This document shows, one piece after another, positions 29,154-35,514 of a stretch of 53,363 nucleotides of DNA (position 1 is its first letter; every line of letters starts with the position of its first letter). Both the position numbers and the translations under genes were made by a program. A model generated the notes under the pieces. That model did no database searches. It was not told the DNA's origin and saw only the letters and a program-made list of their open reading frames with translations. This DNA is from an uncultured Psychroflexus sp. (GTDB lineage Bacteria; Bacteroidota; Bacteroidia; Flavobacteriales; Flavobacteriaceae): assembly GCA_913062845.1 (NCBI GenBank), contig CAJXVZ010000016.1, forward strand, positions 1 through 53,363, in the 5' to 3' direction.

Positions 29154-29225
29154 GCGAAAGTAGCTCAGGGGTAGAGCATCACCTTGCCAAGGTGAGGGTC
29201 GCGGGTTCAAATCCCGTCTTTCGCT
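29154..29225 (+). tRNA. tRNA-Gly (anticodon GCC)
   Basis: A full cloverleaf of 72 bases: acceptor stem GCGAAAG/CTTTCGC, D-arm GCTC...GAGC, anticodon stem TCACC/GGTGA with loop TTGCCAA (anticodon GCC), and T-arm GCGGG-TTCAAAT-CCCGT. CCA is not encoded. A fragment of its 3' half lies 80-140 bases downstream, and tRNA-Leu follows. Confidence 0.97.
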
Positions 29226-29302
29226 CTTTTTTATTTATGTTCTTTTTAAAATAAATGAAGTTAAAAATTGGAGTGATTTGGTGTACTTGCCTTTATTTGG
29301 AG

Positions 29303-29366
29303 GCGGGTTCTCCTCGATCCCGAAGTTTCGGGACGGGACCGTCTTTCGCTCTTTTTTATTTAAGTT
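29303..29366 (+). pseudogene. 3' fragment of tRNA-Gly interrupted by a palindrome in the T-loop
   Basis: GCGGGTTC (29303-29310) repeats the 5' side of the tRNA-Gly T-arm. CCGTCTTTCGCT and the trailer CTTTTTTATTTA (29339-29362) repeat its 3' end and flank exactly, and similarity runs on to about 29366. Between them the five T-loop bases AAATC of the real gene are replaced by 28 bases containing TCCCGAA-GT-TTCGGGA (29318-29333). The 5' two thirds of the tRNA are absent, so it cannot be functional. Confidence 0.8.
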
Positions 29367-29382
29367 CATTACAACTCATTTT

Positions 29383-29468
29383 GCTCGGATGGTGGAATTG
29401 GTAGACACGTTGGACTTAAAATCCAATGGCCATATGCGGCCGTGCGGGTTCAAGTCCCGCTCCGAGTA
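29383..29468 (+). tRNA. tRNA-Leu (anticodon UAA)
   Basis: An 86-base class II tRNA: acceptor GCTCGGA/TCCGAGT (first pair G-U), D-arm region TGGTGGAATTGGTAGACA, anticodon loop CTTAAAA (anticodon TAA), a long variable arm TGGCCATATGCGGCC, T-arm GCGGG-TTCAAGT-CCCGC and discriminator A. CCA follows directly at 29469-29471. A terminator begins 3 bases later. Confidence 0.96.
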
Positions 29469-29473
29469 CCAAA

Positions 29474-29502
29474 GGCCTTTCATTAATGAAAGGTCTTTTT
29501 TT
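29474..29502 (+). terminator. Terminator after tRNA-Leu
   Basis: GGCCTTTCATT pairs with AATGAAAGGTC (one G-U pair) and runs into a T tract. It closes the tRNA-Gly/tRNA-Leu unit and touches the stop codon of the converging small-protein gene. Confidence 0.88.
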
Positions 29503-29941
29503 ATTTATCGTCTTTTAATGCTGTTTTTAAAATTGCTGATGTCAATTCGCAATCTGTTTGAGAATTAAAATAATCCATTATCTTAGACTGTAATTCCTGA
29601 TCATCTCCTTTTAATTCATCAACTTTCTGGTAGATATTTTCACAGTTTGGATAGGTTGATATTAATGTTTCAATATTTCCCATCTTTTTTACATCACTCA
29701 TTATTTTATCAGTCTCATCTTGATTTTCGATCAAATATTGAATAAGATTTTGTTCAGCTTGAACTTCACCAACTTCAGCAACATCAATAATCATCTTTTT
29801 TAGTTTTGGATGGAAATCAGCCATAACTTGATTGATGCAATTACAAAATAAATTTGTAAAATCCTTGATTTTCTCATCTTGAGCATTGGCTTGAAAAATA
29901 GTATTTATTGAAATTAATAGAATTATACAAAACTTTTTCAT
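29501..29941 (-). CDS. Hypothetical secreted protein
   Basis: A 146-residue protein I cannot assign. Residues 1-20 are a signal peptide (MKKFCIILLISINTIFQANA). The mature part looks helical and acidic, with four cysteines in three places (LFCNCIN, TYPNCEN, QTDCELT) that could form disulfides in the periplasm. The stop codon lies in the terminator of tRNA-Leu, converging on it. No promoter match is visible. It appears to be a single gene. Confidence 0.65.
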   Translation of the reverse strand: MKKFCIILLISINTIFQANAQDEKIKDFTNLFCNCINQVMADFHPKLKKMIIDVAEVGEVQAEQNLIQYLIENQDETDKIMSDVKKMGNIETLISTYPNCENIYQKVDELKGDDQELQSKIMDYFNSQTDCELTSAILKTALKDDK

Positions 29942-30040
29942 GAAACAGGTTTTTAATTTAGATTATAGGGATTCTGTAAAAATTACATTTATCAAAAGCA
30001 AAACAATTAATTTTGTATTGATTACTATTTGTATGCCCTT

Positions 30041-30799
30041 ATGTACTTTTATTCAGAAAACAGACCAATAACAATCCCAAAAAGAATAGTTTCTTTAGTA
30101 CCGAGTCAAACCGAGCTTTTGATAGACTTAGGATTGAAGGACCATATTGTAGGAATAACTAAATTTTGCGTTCATCCCAAACATCTACGAAAAGAAAAAA
30201 CTGTTATTGGAGGAACTAAAGAAGTCCATTTTGATAAAATAAAAGCACTACAACCGGATATCATCCTGTGCAACCAAGAAGAAAATACTAAGGAAATGGT
30301 TGAAAATTTGGCAAATCTAGCTCCAATTCACATTTCCGAAATCAAAACCCTGGAAGACAACTATCAATTAATATGGGATTATGCCGAGATCTTTCAAAAA
30401 CAAGACATAGGTCTTAAAATCATTAACGACATTAAAAGTAATCAAGATGATTTTCAAAAGCACCTACAAAGCAAACCCAAACTAAAGGTAGCTTATCTGA
30501 TCTGGAGAGATCCCTGGATGACAGTCGGTGCTGATACCTTTATCCACCACATGCTTGAAGTCAATAACTTTAAAAATGTATTTGCTCATCTGAGCCGCTA
30601 TCCGGAAATTGATATCCATAAACTGCCCGATATAGATTTACTCCTGCTTTCTTCTGAACCTTATCCATTTAAAAATAAACATTTAGAAGAGATTCCATTA
30701 CCTAAAGAAAAAATCAGATTTGTTAATGGTGAATTCTTCAGCTGGTACGGGTCGAGAATGATTAAGGTATTCGACTACTTTAAACGCACATTTTGGTAA
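30041..30799 (+). CDS. BtuF-like helical-backbone metal receptor
   Basis: A 252-residue protein of the periplasmic-binding fold used for cobalamin, haem or siderophores: IVSLVPSQTELLIDLGL, VVGITKFCVHP-like ITKFCVHPK, GGTKEVHFDKIKALQPDIIL, then VAYLIWRDPWMTVGADTFIHHML in the second lobe. It has no signal peptide or lipobox, so the usual role as an ABC transporter's periplasmic binding protein is doubtful; cytoplasmic relatives are common in Bacteroidetes with unclear function. The ATG at MYFYSENRP is preferred over a TTG 12 bases earlier. No ABC permease or ATPase gene is adjacent. Confidence 0.82.
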   Translation: MYFYSENRPITIPKRIVSLVPSQTELLIDLGLKDHIVGITKFCVHPKHLRKEKTVIGGTKEVHFDKIKALQPDIILCNQEENTKEMVENLANLAPIHISEIKTLEDNYQLIWDYAEIFQKQDIGLKIINDIKSNQDDFQKHLQSKPKLKVAYLIWRDPWMTVGADTFIHHMLEVNNFKNVFAHLSRYPEIDIHKLPDIDLLLLSSEPYPFKNKHLEEIPLPKEKIRFVNGEFFSWYGSRMIKVFDYFKRTFW

Positions 30800-30841
30800 A
30801 TTTCATTTACACCAATAAAATTGTTAATTCAAATATGTTTT

Positions 30842-30964
30842 AACATTAAGGCATTTAGGAACATTAAGCTCTGTATTTCTTGGTATAGCATGAAAATAAT
30901 ACATCAATTGAAAATAAGTTTTCTTATGTCCAGCGTTCTTAAAGCCTCTTAATTTCTTAATGTT
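30842..30964. repeat. Imperfect inverted-repeat element (MITE-like)
   Basis: Arms of 27 bases (30842-30868 and the complement of 30938-30964) match at 20 positions, including 9 consecutive bases at the outer ends (AACATTAAG) and 5 at the inner ends. The left arm also contains the word ACATTAAG twice. The 69 bases between carry no gene. It fills most of the gap between the BtuF-like gene and the hydrolase gene. No transposase or second copy is seen here. Confidence 0.5.
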
Positions 30965-31098
30965 TTGACCTTTTTGAACTATAAAGTTTTTAATATTTTA
31001 AGATGGTATTCGAAAGATTAAAATCTGTTTTACTTAAAATCATTACAAATTATCTCCAAATATTTTATTATTTACAGTCATGTAGTATTTTAGCAAAT

Positions 31099-31875
31099 AT
31101 GTTGCACTACTCTACATATCTGATTGACAACACAAAACCCTGGGTCACCTTTGTTCATGGTGCCGGCGGAAGTTCATCCATTTGGTTCAAGCAAATCAGA
31201 GATTTTAAAAAAGAATTCAATATACTATTGCTGGATCTGAGAGGACACGGCAACTCTAAACCAAAGTTTAAGGATAGTTTTAAAGATGATTATACATTTG
31301 ACAGTATTTCGAACGATATCATAGAAGTTCTTGACCATGAGAAAATCGAAAAATCTCACTTTATAGGTATTTCATTGGGTACAATCATCATTAGAAATAT
31401 AGCTGAAAAATACCCGGAGCGAGTCAATAAGGTTATTTTAGGTGGTGCCATCATGAAGCTGAATATCCGTTCAAGATTTTTAATGAAAGTTGGTGTAGCC
31501 TTCAAATCCGTTGTGCCTTATATGTTGCTATATAAGCTGTTCGCATTCATCATTATGCCTCGTAAAAACCATAAGGCCTCAAGATTACTGTTTGTCAATG
31601 AAGCCAAAAAACTCTATCAAAAGGAATTCATCCGATGGTTTAAACTGGCCTCTGAAATTAACCCGCTTTTAAAGTTCTTTAGAGAAAAAGATACTCATAT
31701 CCCTTCTTTATATGTCATGGGTGCTCAGGATCATTTATTCTTACCGAGCATTAAAAAAATTGTTAAACAACAAAAAAATGCCCTTTTACATATTATAAAA
31801 GACTGCGGTCATGTGGTCAATGTAGAACAACCCAACGACTTTAATCAAAGAAGCATTGCTTTCCTAAAAGCTTAA
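31099..31875 (+). CDS. Alpha/beta hydrolase
   Basis: Predicted serine hydrolase of 258 residues, substrate unknown. Oxyanion-hole motif VHGAGGSS near residue 20, DLRGHGNS at 46-53, nucleophile S92 in the elbow GISLG, acid in MGAQDHLFLP and base in DCGHVVNVEQP complete the triad. A helical lid (about 125-190) is rich in hydrophobic residues. The frame is open to 31003, but that extension is low-complexity and AT-rich; the ATG before LHYSTYL fits the family. It is followed after 74 bases by a promoter and the dehydrogenase operon. Confidence 0.88.
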   Translation: MLHYSTYLIDNTKPWVTFVHGAGGSSSIWFKQIRDFKKEFNILLLDLRGHGNSKPKFKDSFKDDYTFDSISNDIIEVLDHEKIEKSHFIGISLGTIIIRNIAEKYPERVNKVILGGAIMKLNIRSRFLMKVGVAFKSVVPYMLLYKLFAFIIMPRKNHKASRLLFVNEAKKLYQKEFIRWFKLASEINPLLKFFREKDTHIPSLYVMGAQDHLFLPSIKKIVKQQKNALLHIIKDCGHVVNVEQPNDFNQRSIAFLKA

Positions 31876-31927
31876 GATTCATTCTCTAAAACTCCTTTAA
31901 GTAAACTTATGTTCATCATAATAATCC

Positions 31928-31935
31928 TATCTTTG
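31928..31935 (+). promoter_or_regulatory. -7 element (TATCTTTG) of the dehydrogenase-TatD-asparaginase operon
   Basis: TATCTTTG is a full TAnnTTTG match 14 bases before the ATG. No TTG-type -33 element stands at the normal distance. It marks the start of a three-gene unit with gaps of 7 and 18 bases. Confidence 0.45.
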
Positions 31936-31949
31936 GTCAAAAATTTATT

Positions 31950-33110
31950 ATGAAGATTGGTATTGTAGGTGCCGGAACCATGGGAAGCGGCATAGCGCAG
32001 GTTGCTTGTCTCAGCAATTGTGAGGTCCTTATTTTTGACAAAAATCCAAAAGCGCTGGAACAGGTAAAACTTCAATCAGAGAAAAACATCAGACGCTATT
32101 TAAAGCGACAAAAAAAAACTGAAGATGAGTTGAATGCATTGTTTAATCAAATCAACTACACTGAAAATCTTGAAGACTTCAAAAATGTTAATTTCTGCAT
32201 TGAAGCCATAGTAGAAAATCTGGAGATAAAACAACAGTTATTTCAGGAATTAGAAAGTATTGTGAGTACTGATACGGTTTTAGCTACAAACACCTCATCC
32301 TTATCTATTGCCTCTATTGCGTCTGTGTTAAAACATCCGGAACGTTGTCTTGGTGTACATTTTTTTAATCCAGCCATCATGATGCCTTTGGTAGAAGTTA
32401 TCCCGGCAGTACAAACCAGTCAGGCTGTGTTTGATCAGGTTTATGGAATGATAAAAAGCTGGGGCAAAACAGCTGTGAAGGCAAAAGACACGCCCGGCTT
32501 TATTGTCAATCGTGTAGCCAGACCTTTCTATGGAGAAGCCTTGAGAATTTTGGAAGAAGGTATTGCCGATGTGCCTACCATTGACTGGGCAATGACCAAA
32601 CTGGGTAAATTCAGAATGGGGCCATTTCAATTGATGGATTTTATTGGAAATGATGTCAACTACACTGTGACCGAAACAGTATTCAAGGCCTTTTATTACG
32701 ACCCGAGGTACAAACCATCTTTTACACAAAAGCGATTGGCGGAAGCCGGTTACTTAGGCAGAAAATCCGGCAAAGGTTTTTACGATTACACTAATGAAGA
32801 TAAAAATCCAAGCCCAAAAAAGGATGAAGTTTTGGGTTATCATATTCTCAACCGGATCTTGGTCATGTTGATTAATGAAGCTGCAGATGCTTTATTCTTA
32901 AATATCGCCTCAGCTGAAGATATAGACTTGGCTATGACTAAGGGTGTAAATTATCCCAAAGGCCTCTTGGAATGGGCAAATGAAAAAACATTAATGTGGT
33001 GCGAACAGCGAATGGATGAACTTTATGATATTTACAGAGAGGATCGCTACCGTTGCAGCCCTATAATTCGTCATCTTAACCAGGAAAATAAAACATTTCA
33101 AATAGACTAA
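31950..33110 (+). CDS. 3-hydroxyacyl-CoA dehydrogenase
   Basis: NAD-dependent oxidation of 3-hydroxyacyl-CoA to 3-ketoacyl-CoA (or the reverse) in fatty-acid, phenylacetate or butanoate metabolism. The 386-residue protein has an N-terminal Rossmann domain with GAGTMG (7-12), ATNTSSLSI, the catalytic His in GVHFFNPA and the NRVARPFYGEA helix, followed by two C-terminal 3HCDH domains, the second around residues 290-370. The duplicated C-domain resembles PaaH/PaaC-type enzymes more than simple butyryl-CoA dehydrogenases of about 280 residues. TatD follows after 7 bases. No other beta-oxidation gene is adjacent. Confidence 0.9.
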   Translation: MKIGIVGAGTMGSGIAQVACLSNCEVLIFDKNPKALEQVKLQSEKNIRRYLKRQKKTEDELNALFNQINYTENLEDFKNVNFCIEAIVENLEIKQQLFQELESIVSTDTVLATNTSSLSIASIASVLKHPERCLGVHFFNPAIMMPLVEVIPAVQTSQAVFDQVYGMIKSWGKTAVKAKDTPGFIVNRVARPFYGEALRILEEGIADVPTIDWAMTKLGKFRMGPFQLMDFIGNDVNYTVTETVFKAFYYDPRYKPSFTQKRLAEAGYLGRKSGKGFYDYTNEDKNPSPKKDEVLGYHILNRILVMLINEAADALFLNIASAEDIDLAMTKGVNYPKGLLEWANEKTLMWCEQRMDELYDIYREDRYRCSPIIRHLNQENKTFQID

Positions 33111-33117
33111 GAGTCAA

Positions 33118-33888
33118 ATGATTTTAACTGACACCCACACACATTTATATAGCGAGGCTTTTGACGAAGACAGAGATCAAATGATCCAACGTTCATTAAA
33201 GAATGATGTGAAGCGTTTTTTTATACCGGCTATAGATTCTAAAACCACCCAGGCCATGTATGATTTGGAGCAAACCTACCCCGAAAACATGTTTCTGATG
33301 ATGGGGTTGCATCCGACCTCTGTTAAAGCTGAAACCTATAAGGATGAATTGGCTCACGTTAAATCTGAACTTGATAGAAGATCATTTTATGCTGTTGGAG
33401 AAATAGGAATAGATTTATATTGGGATAAAAGCACGCTTGGAATCCAGCAGGAAGCTTTTCATCAACAGATAGAATGGGCAAAAGCCATGGAGCTTCCTAT
33501 AGTTATCCACTGCAGAGAGGCGTTTGATGAAATTTTCGAAGTATTGGAGCAACACAAAAGCGATAACCTATATGGTATATTTCACTGTTTTACAGGCAAT
33601 AAAACACAAGCAGAACAAGCCATATCCTATAATATGAAATTAGGTATAGGTGGTATAGTGACTTTCAAAAACGGAAAGATTGATCAGTTTATTAATGAAA
33701 TTGATTTGAAACATATTGTTTTAGAAACTGATTCCCCCTATTTGACACCTAAACCATATAGAGGAAAAAGAAATGAATCTTCATATCTAAGCTATATTGC
33801 AGCCAAATTAGCGGATTTATACGGAAAACCAGTTGAAGAAATTGCCAGAATCACTAGTGAAAATTCTAAGCTTGTTTTTGGTGTATAA
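33118..33888 (+). CDS. TatD family metal-dependent hydrolase
   Basis: Predicted cytoplasmic TIM-barrel nuclease/hydrolase of 256 residues. Metal-ligand motifs: TDTHTHL at the start (H7, H9), AVGEIGIDLYW near residue 95, VIHCREAFDE near 130, GIFHCFTGN near 156 and LETDSPYLTP near 204. Relatives are 3'-5' exonucleases or D-aminoacyl-tRNA deacylases; the exact activity cannot be read here. It is the middle gene of the dehydrogenase-TatD-asparaginase unit. Confidence 0.92.
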   Translation: MILTDTHTHLYSEAFDEDRDQMIQRSLKNDVKRFFIPAIDSKTTQAMYDLEQTYPENMFLMMGLHPTSVKAETYKDELAHVKSELDRRSFYAVGEIGIDLYWDKSTLGIQQEAFHQQIEWAKAMELPIVIHCREAFDEIFEVLEQHKSDNLYGIFHCFTGNKTQAEQAISYNMKLGIGGIVTFKNGKIDQFINEIDLKHIVLETDSPYLTPKPYRGKRNESSYLSYIAAKLADLYGKPVEEIARITSENSKLVFGV

Positions 33889-33906
33889 AACTTATTTTCA
33901 AAATAT

Positions 33907-34941
33907 ATGACAGAGACCAGGTCAAAAATATTGCTGATCTATACAGGAGGAACCATTGGAATGGTTCGAGACGACGAGCAAGGTAATCTTAAAGCCTTTA
34001 ATTTCAGCCAGCTATTATCTAAAATTCCGGAAATAAAACTTCTGGAACATGAGATAGAGACCATTAGCTTTGAAAATCCATTAGACTCTTCAGATTTTGG
34101 AACTAAAGAGTATCAGAAATTAGCACAAATTATTTTTGACAACTATCAAGATTACGATGGATTTGTGGTGCTCCATGGCAGTGATACCATGTCCTATTCT
34201 GCCTCTGTATTATCTTTTATGTTGGAAAATCTCTCCAAGCCCATAATTTTCACAGGTTCACAACTTCCAATAGGCGACCTGAGAACAGATGCAAAAGAAA
34301 ATTTAATTTCAAGTATACAAATCGCTGGTTTAAAGCAAAATGGCAAACCTGTCATTAAAGAAGTTGGTCTTTATTTTGAATATAAGTTATACAGAGCAAA
34401 CCGAACGACAAAAGCCAGTGCAGAGCATTTTGAAGCATTTGATTCTCCTAATTATCCGCCATTAATTCAATCTGGTGTTAATTTGAATATCAATTATGCT
34501 GCCATCAAAAAGATCAGAAAAGAAAAAAAATTAGTTCTGCATACTGATTTGGAAGACAAGATCTTATTATTAAAGCTTTTTCCCGGGTTGGATGAAACTG
34601 TTTTTAAAGCTTTATTAGAGATACCACATATTAAAGGTATTATTCTTGAAAGTTTTGGCAGTGGTAATTTTAAAACCGCAGATTGGTTTCTGGAAGGTGT
34701 TCGAAGAAAGATTGAACAATCTATCCCGGTCATAAATATCACGCAGTGTATTGGTGGAAGAGTACAAATGGGAAAATATGAAACAAGTCAAAAACTAAAA
34801 ACAATTGGAGTCATTTCAGGAAAAGACATGACCACTGAAACTGCAGTCGCAAAAATGATGTATCTTTTGCCAAAACGCTTAAGTATGAAAGTATTCAAGA
34901 CGATTTTCGAGACCTCGCTTAGAGGTGAAATTTCTGATTAG
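33907..34941 (+). CDS. ansA: L-asparaginase, type I (cytoplasmic)
   Basis: Hydrolyses asparagine to aspartate and ammonia. The 344-residue protein lacks a signal peptide, as expected for type I. The two active-site motifs are IYTGGTIGM (T13) and VLHGSDTMSYSAS (90-100), and FTGSQLPIGDLRTDAKEN follows; a C-terminal allosteric-like domain completes it. The start is the ATG 18 bases after the TatD stop. No terminator hairpin with a T-run follows; a GC-rich palindrome-like sequence lies 10 bases downstream. Confidence 0.93.
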   Translation: MTETRSKILLIYTGGTIGMVRDDEQGNLKAFNFSQLLSKIPEIKLLEHEIETISFENPLDSSDFGTKEYQKLAQIIFDNYQDYDGFVVLHGSDTMSYSASVLSFMLENLSKPIIFTGSQLPIGDLRTDAKENLISSIQIAGLKQNGKPVIKEVGLYFEYKLYRANRTTKASAEHFEAFDSPNYPPLIQSGVNLNINYAAIKKIRKEKKLVLHTDLEDKILLLKLFPGLDETVFKALLEIPHIKGIILESFGSGNFKTADWFLEGVRRKIEQSIPVINITQCIGGRVQMGKYETSQKLKTIGVISGKDMTTETAVAKMMYLLPKRLSMKVFKTIFETSLRGEISD

Positions 34942-34950
34942 AGCCTCACT

Positions 34951-34979
34951 ATCCCGAAGCCTCGAGACCTCCGAGGGAT
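34951..34979. repeat. GC-rich palindrome-like element after ansA
   Basis: ATCCC (34951-34955) pairs with GGGAT (34975-34979), and CCTCG with CGAGG forms an alternative inner stem. It begins TCCCGAAG like the palindromes at 29318 and 35081, but lacks a T-run, so it reads as a decayed member of that family and not as a terminator. Confidence 0.4.
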
Positions 34980-35020
34980 GGACTTTTGTATTTTGTTGGG
35001 AAAGGAAATAATAAAATTAA

Positions 35021-35051
35021 TTGCTTACTCAATCAAATATGCTTTAATTTG
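35021..35051 (+). promoter_or_regulatory. Candidate promoter of tRNA-Ser (TTG-N20-TTAATTTG)
   Basis: TTG at 35021-35023 and TTAATTTG at 35044-35051 (one mismatch to TAnnTTTG) are 20 bases apart. They lie 10 bases before the first tRNA-Ser 5' fragment and 118 bases before the intact tRNA, so transcripts would carry both fragments as a leader. Confidence 0.4.
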
Positions 35052-35061
35052 CAAAATATTT

Positions 35062-35120
35062 AGAGAAGTGACCGTCCCGATCCCGAAGCTTCGGGACTTG
35101 AAGGTCGAAGGCGAAGTTTT
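35062..35120 (+). pseudogene. 5' fragment 1 of tRNA-Ser with a palindrome in the D-loop
   Basis: AGAGAAGTGACCG (35062-35074) matches the first 13 bases of tRNA-Ser with two changes, and GGTCGAAGGCG (35103-35113) matches the D-arm remainder exactly. Between them the tRNA's AGT is replaced by 28 bases holding the perfect 16-base palindrome TCCCGAAGCTTCGGGA (35081-35096). AAGTTTT then leads into the next copy. Confidence 0.8.
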
Positions 35121-35169
35121 AGAGAGGTGGCCGTTCCGATAGCTATCGGAAGGTCGAAGGCGAAGTTTT
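35121..35169 (+). pseudogene. 5' fragment 2 of tRNA-Ser with a different palindrome in the D-loop
   Basis: AGAGAGGTGGCCG (35121-35133) and GGTCGAAGGCG (35152-35162) match the real tRNA-Ser perfectly. The AGT between them is replaced by the perfect 18-base palindrome TTCCGATAGCTATCGGAA (35134-35151). AAGTTTT joins it directly to the intact tRNA, as it joins fragment 1 to this one. Confidence 0.82.
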
Positions 35170-35257
35170 AGAGAGGTGGCCGAGTGGTCGAAGGCGCACG
35201 CCTGGAAAGTGTGTATACGCCAAAAGCGTATCGAGGGTTCGAATCCCTTCCTCTCTG
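35170..35257 (+). tRNA. tRNA-Ser (anticodon GGA)
   Basis: An 88-base class II tRNA: acceptor AGAGAGG/CCTCTCT, D-arm with GTGGTCGAAGGC, anticodon loop CTGGAAA (anticodon GGA), variable arm TATACGCCAAAAGCGTAT, T-arm GAGGG-TTCGAAT-CCCTT, discriminator G. CCA is not encoded (GCA follows). Two 5' fragments precede it and a 3' fragment follows about 150 bases later. Confidence 0.96.
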
Positions 35258-35264
35258 CAAAAGA

Positions 35265-35293
35265 AAATCCATAACGACAGTTGTGGATTTTTT
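35265..35293 (+). terminator. Terminator after tRNA-Ser
   Basis: A 10-base-pair stem (AATCCATAAC / GTTGTGGATT, one G-T pair) with loop GACA runs into TTTTTT, 8 bases after the tRNA. Confidence 0.85.
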
Positions 35294-35404
35294 GTTTTTA
35301 GAAACGTTGAAAGCTAAAAGGTTTCATAAGTGTATAAAAATGAAAAAGACACAAAATCACGATAGTGATTTGGATTTTTATGCTTGCTCAAGATAACTTA
35401 AAAT

Positions 35405-35440
35405 GGGTTCATGAAAAATAATCCATTCCTCTCTACAAAA
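35405..35440 (+). pseudogene. 3' fragment of tRNA-Ser
   Basis: GGGTTC (35405-35410) and TCCATTCCTCTCTACAAAA (35422-35440) match the T-arm and 3' end of tRNA-Ser with its flank (TCCCTTCCTCTCTGCAAAA) at 17 of 19 positions. The T-loop GAA between them is replaced by 11 AT-rich bases. There is no palindrome here, but the break falls in the same T-loop as in the tRNA-Gly fragment. Confidence 0.65.
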
Positions 35441-35442
35441 AT

Positions 35443-35476
35443 AAAAGCCCCCAAACCTCCAAGGAGTGCTTTTTAT
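35443..35476. terminator. Terminator between the tRNA-Ser region and the DUF3857 gene (probably two-way)
   Basis: AAAAGC and GCTTTT flank an inner CCTCC/GGAG stem; T-rich runs lie on both sides. It ends the minus-strand DUF3857 transcript about 40 bases after its stop and could also stop read-through from the tRNA side. Confidence 0.65.
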
Positions 35477-35514
35477 TTAAATCGAAAGCTTAAATATTCC
35501 AGAAGTTAAATAAT

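Noticed and set aside
29278-29568. 96-codon frame over the tRNA-Gly fragment and tRNA-Leu
   Set aside because: It runs through a tRNA, a terminator and the antisense of a real gene.
35134-35151. Palindromes in the tRNA fragments as terminators
   Set aside because: No T-run follows them, and they lie upstream of an essential-type tRNA.
35184-35396. 70-codon frame over tRNA-Ser
   Set aside because: It is read through the tRNA and its terminator; no protein-like composition or family match.
29303-35440. tRNA fragments as attachment sites of an integrated element
   Set aside because: No integrase or foreign cargo lies between or beside them, 5' fragments are not expected from tRNA-targeted integration, and the palindromic inserts are unexplained by it.
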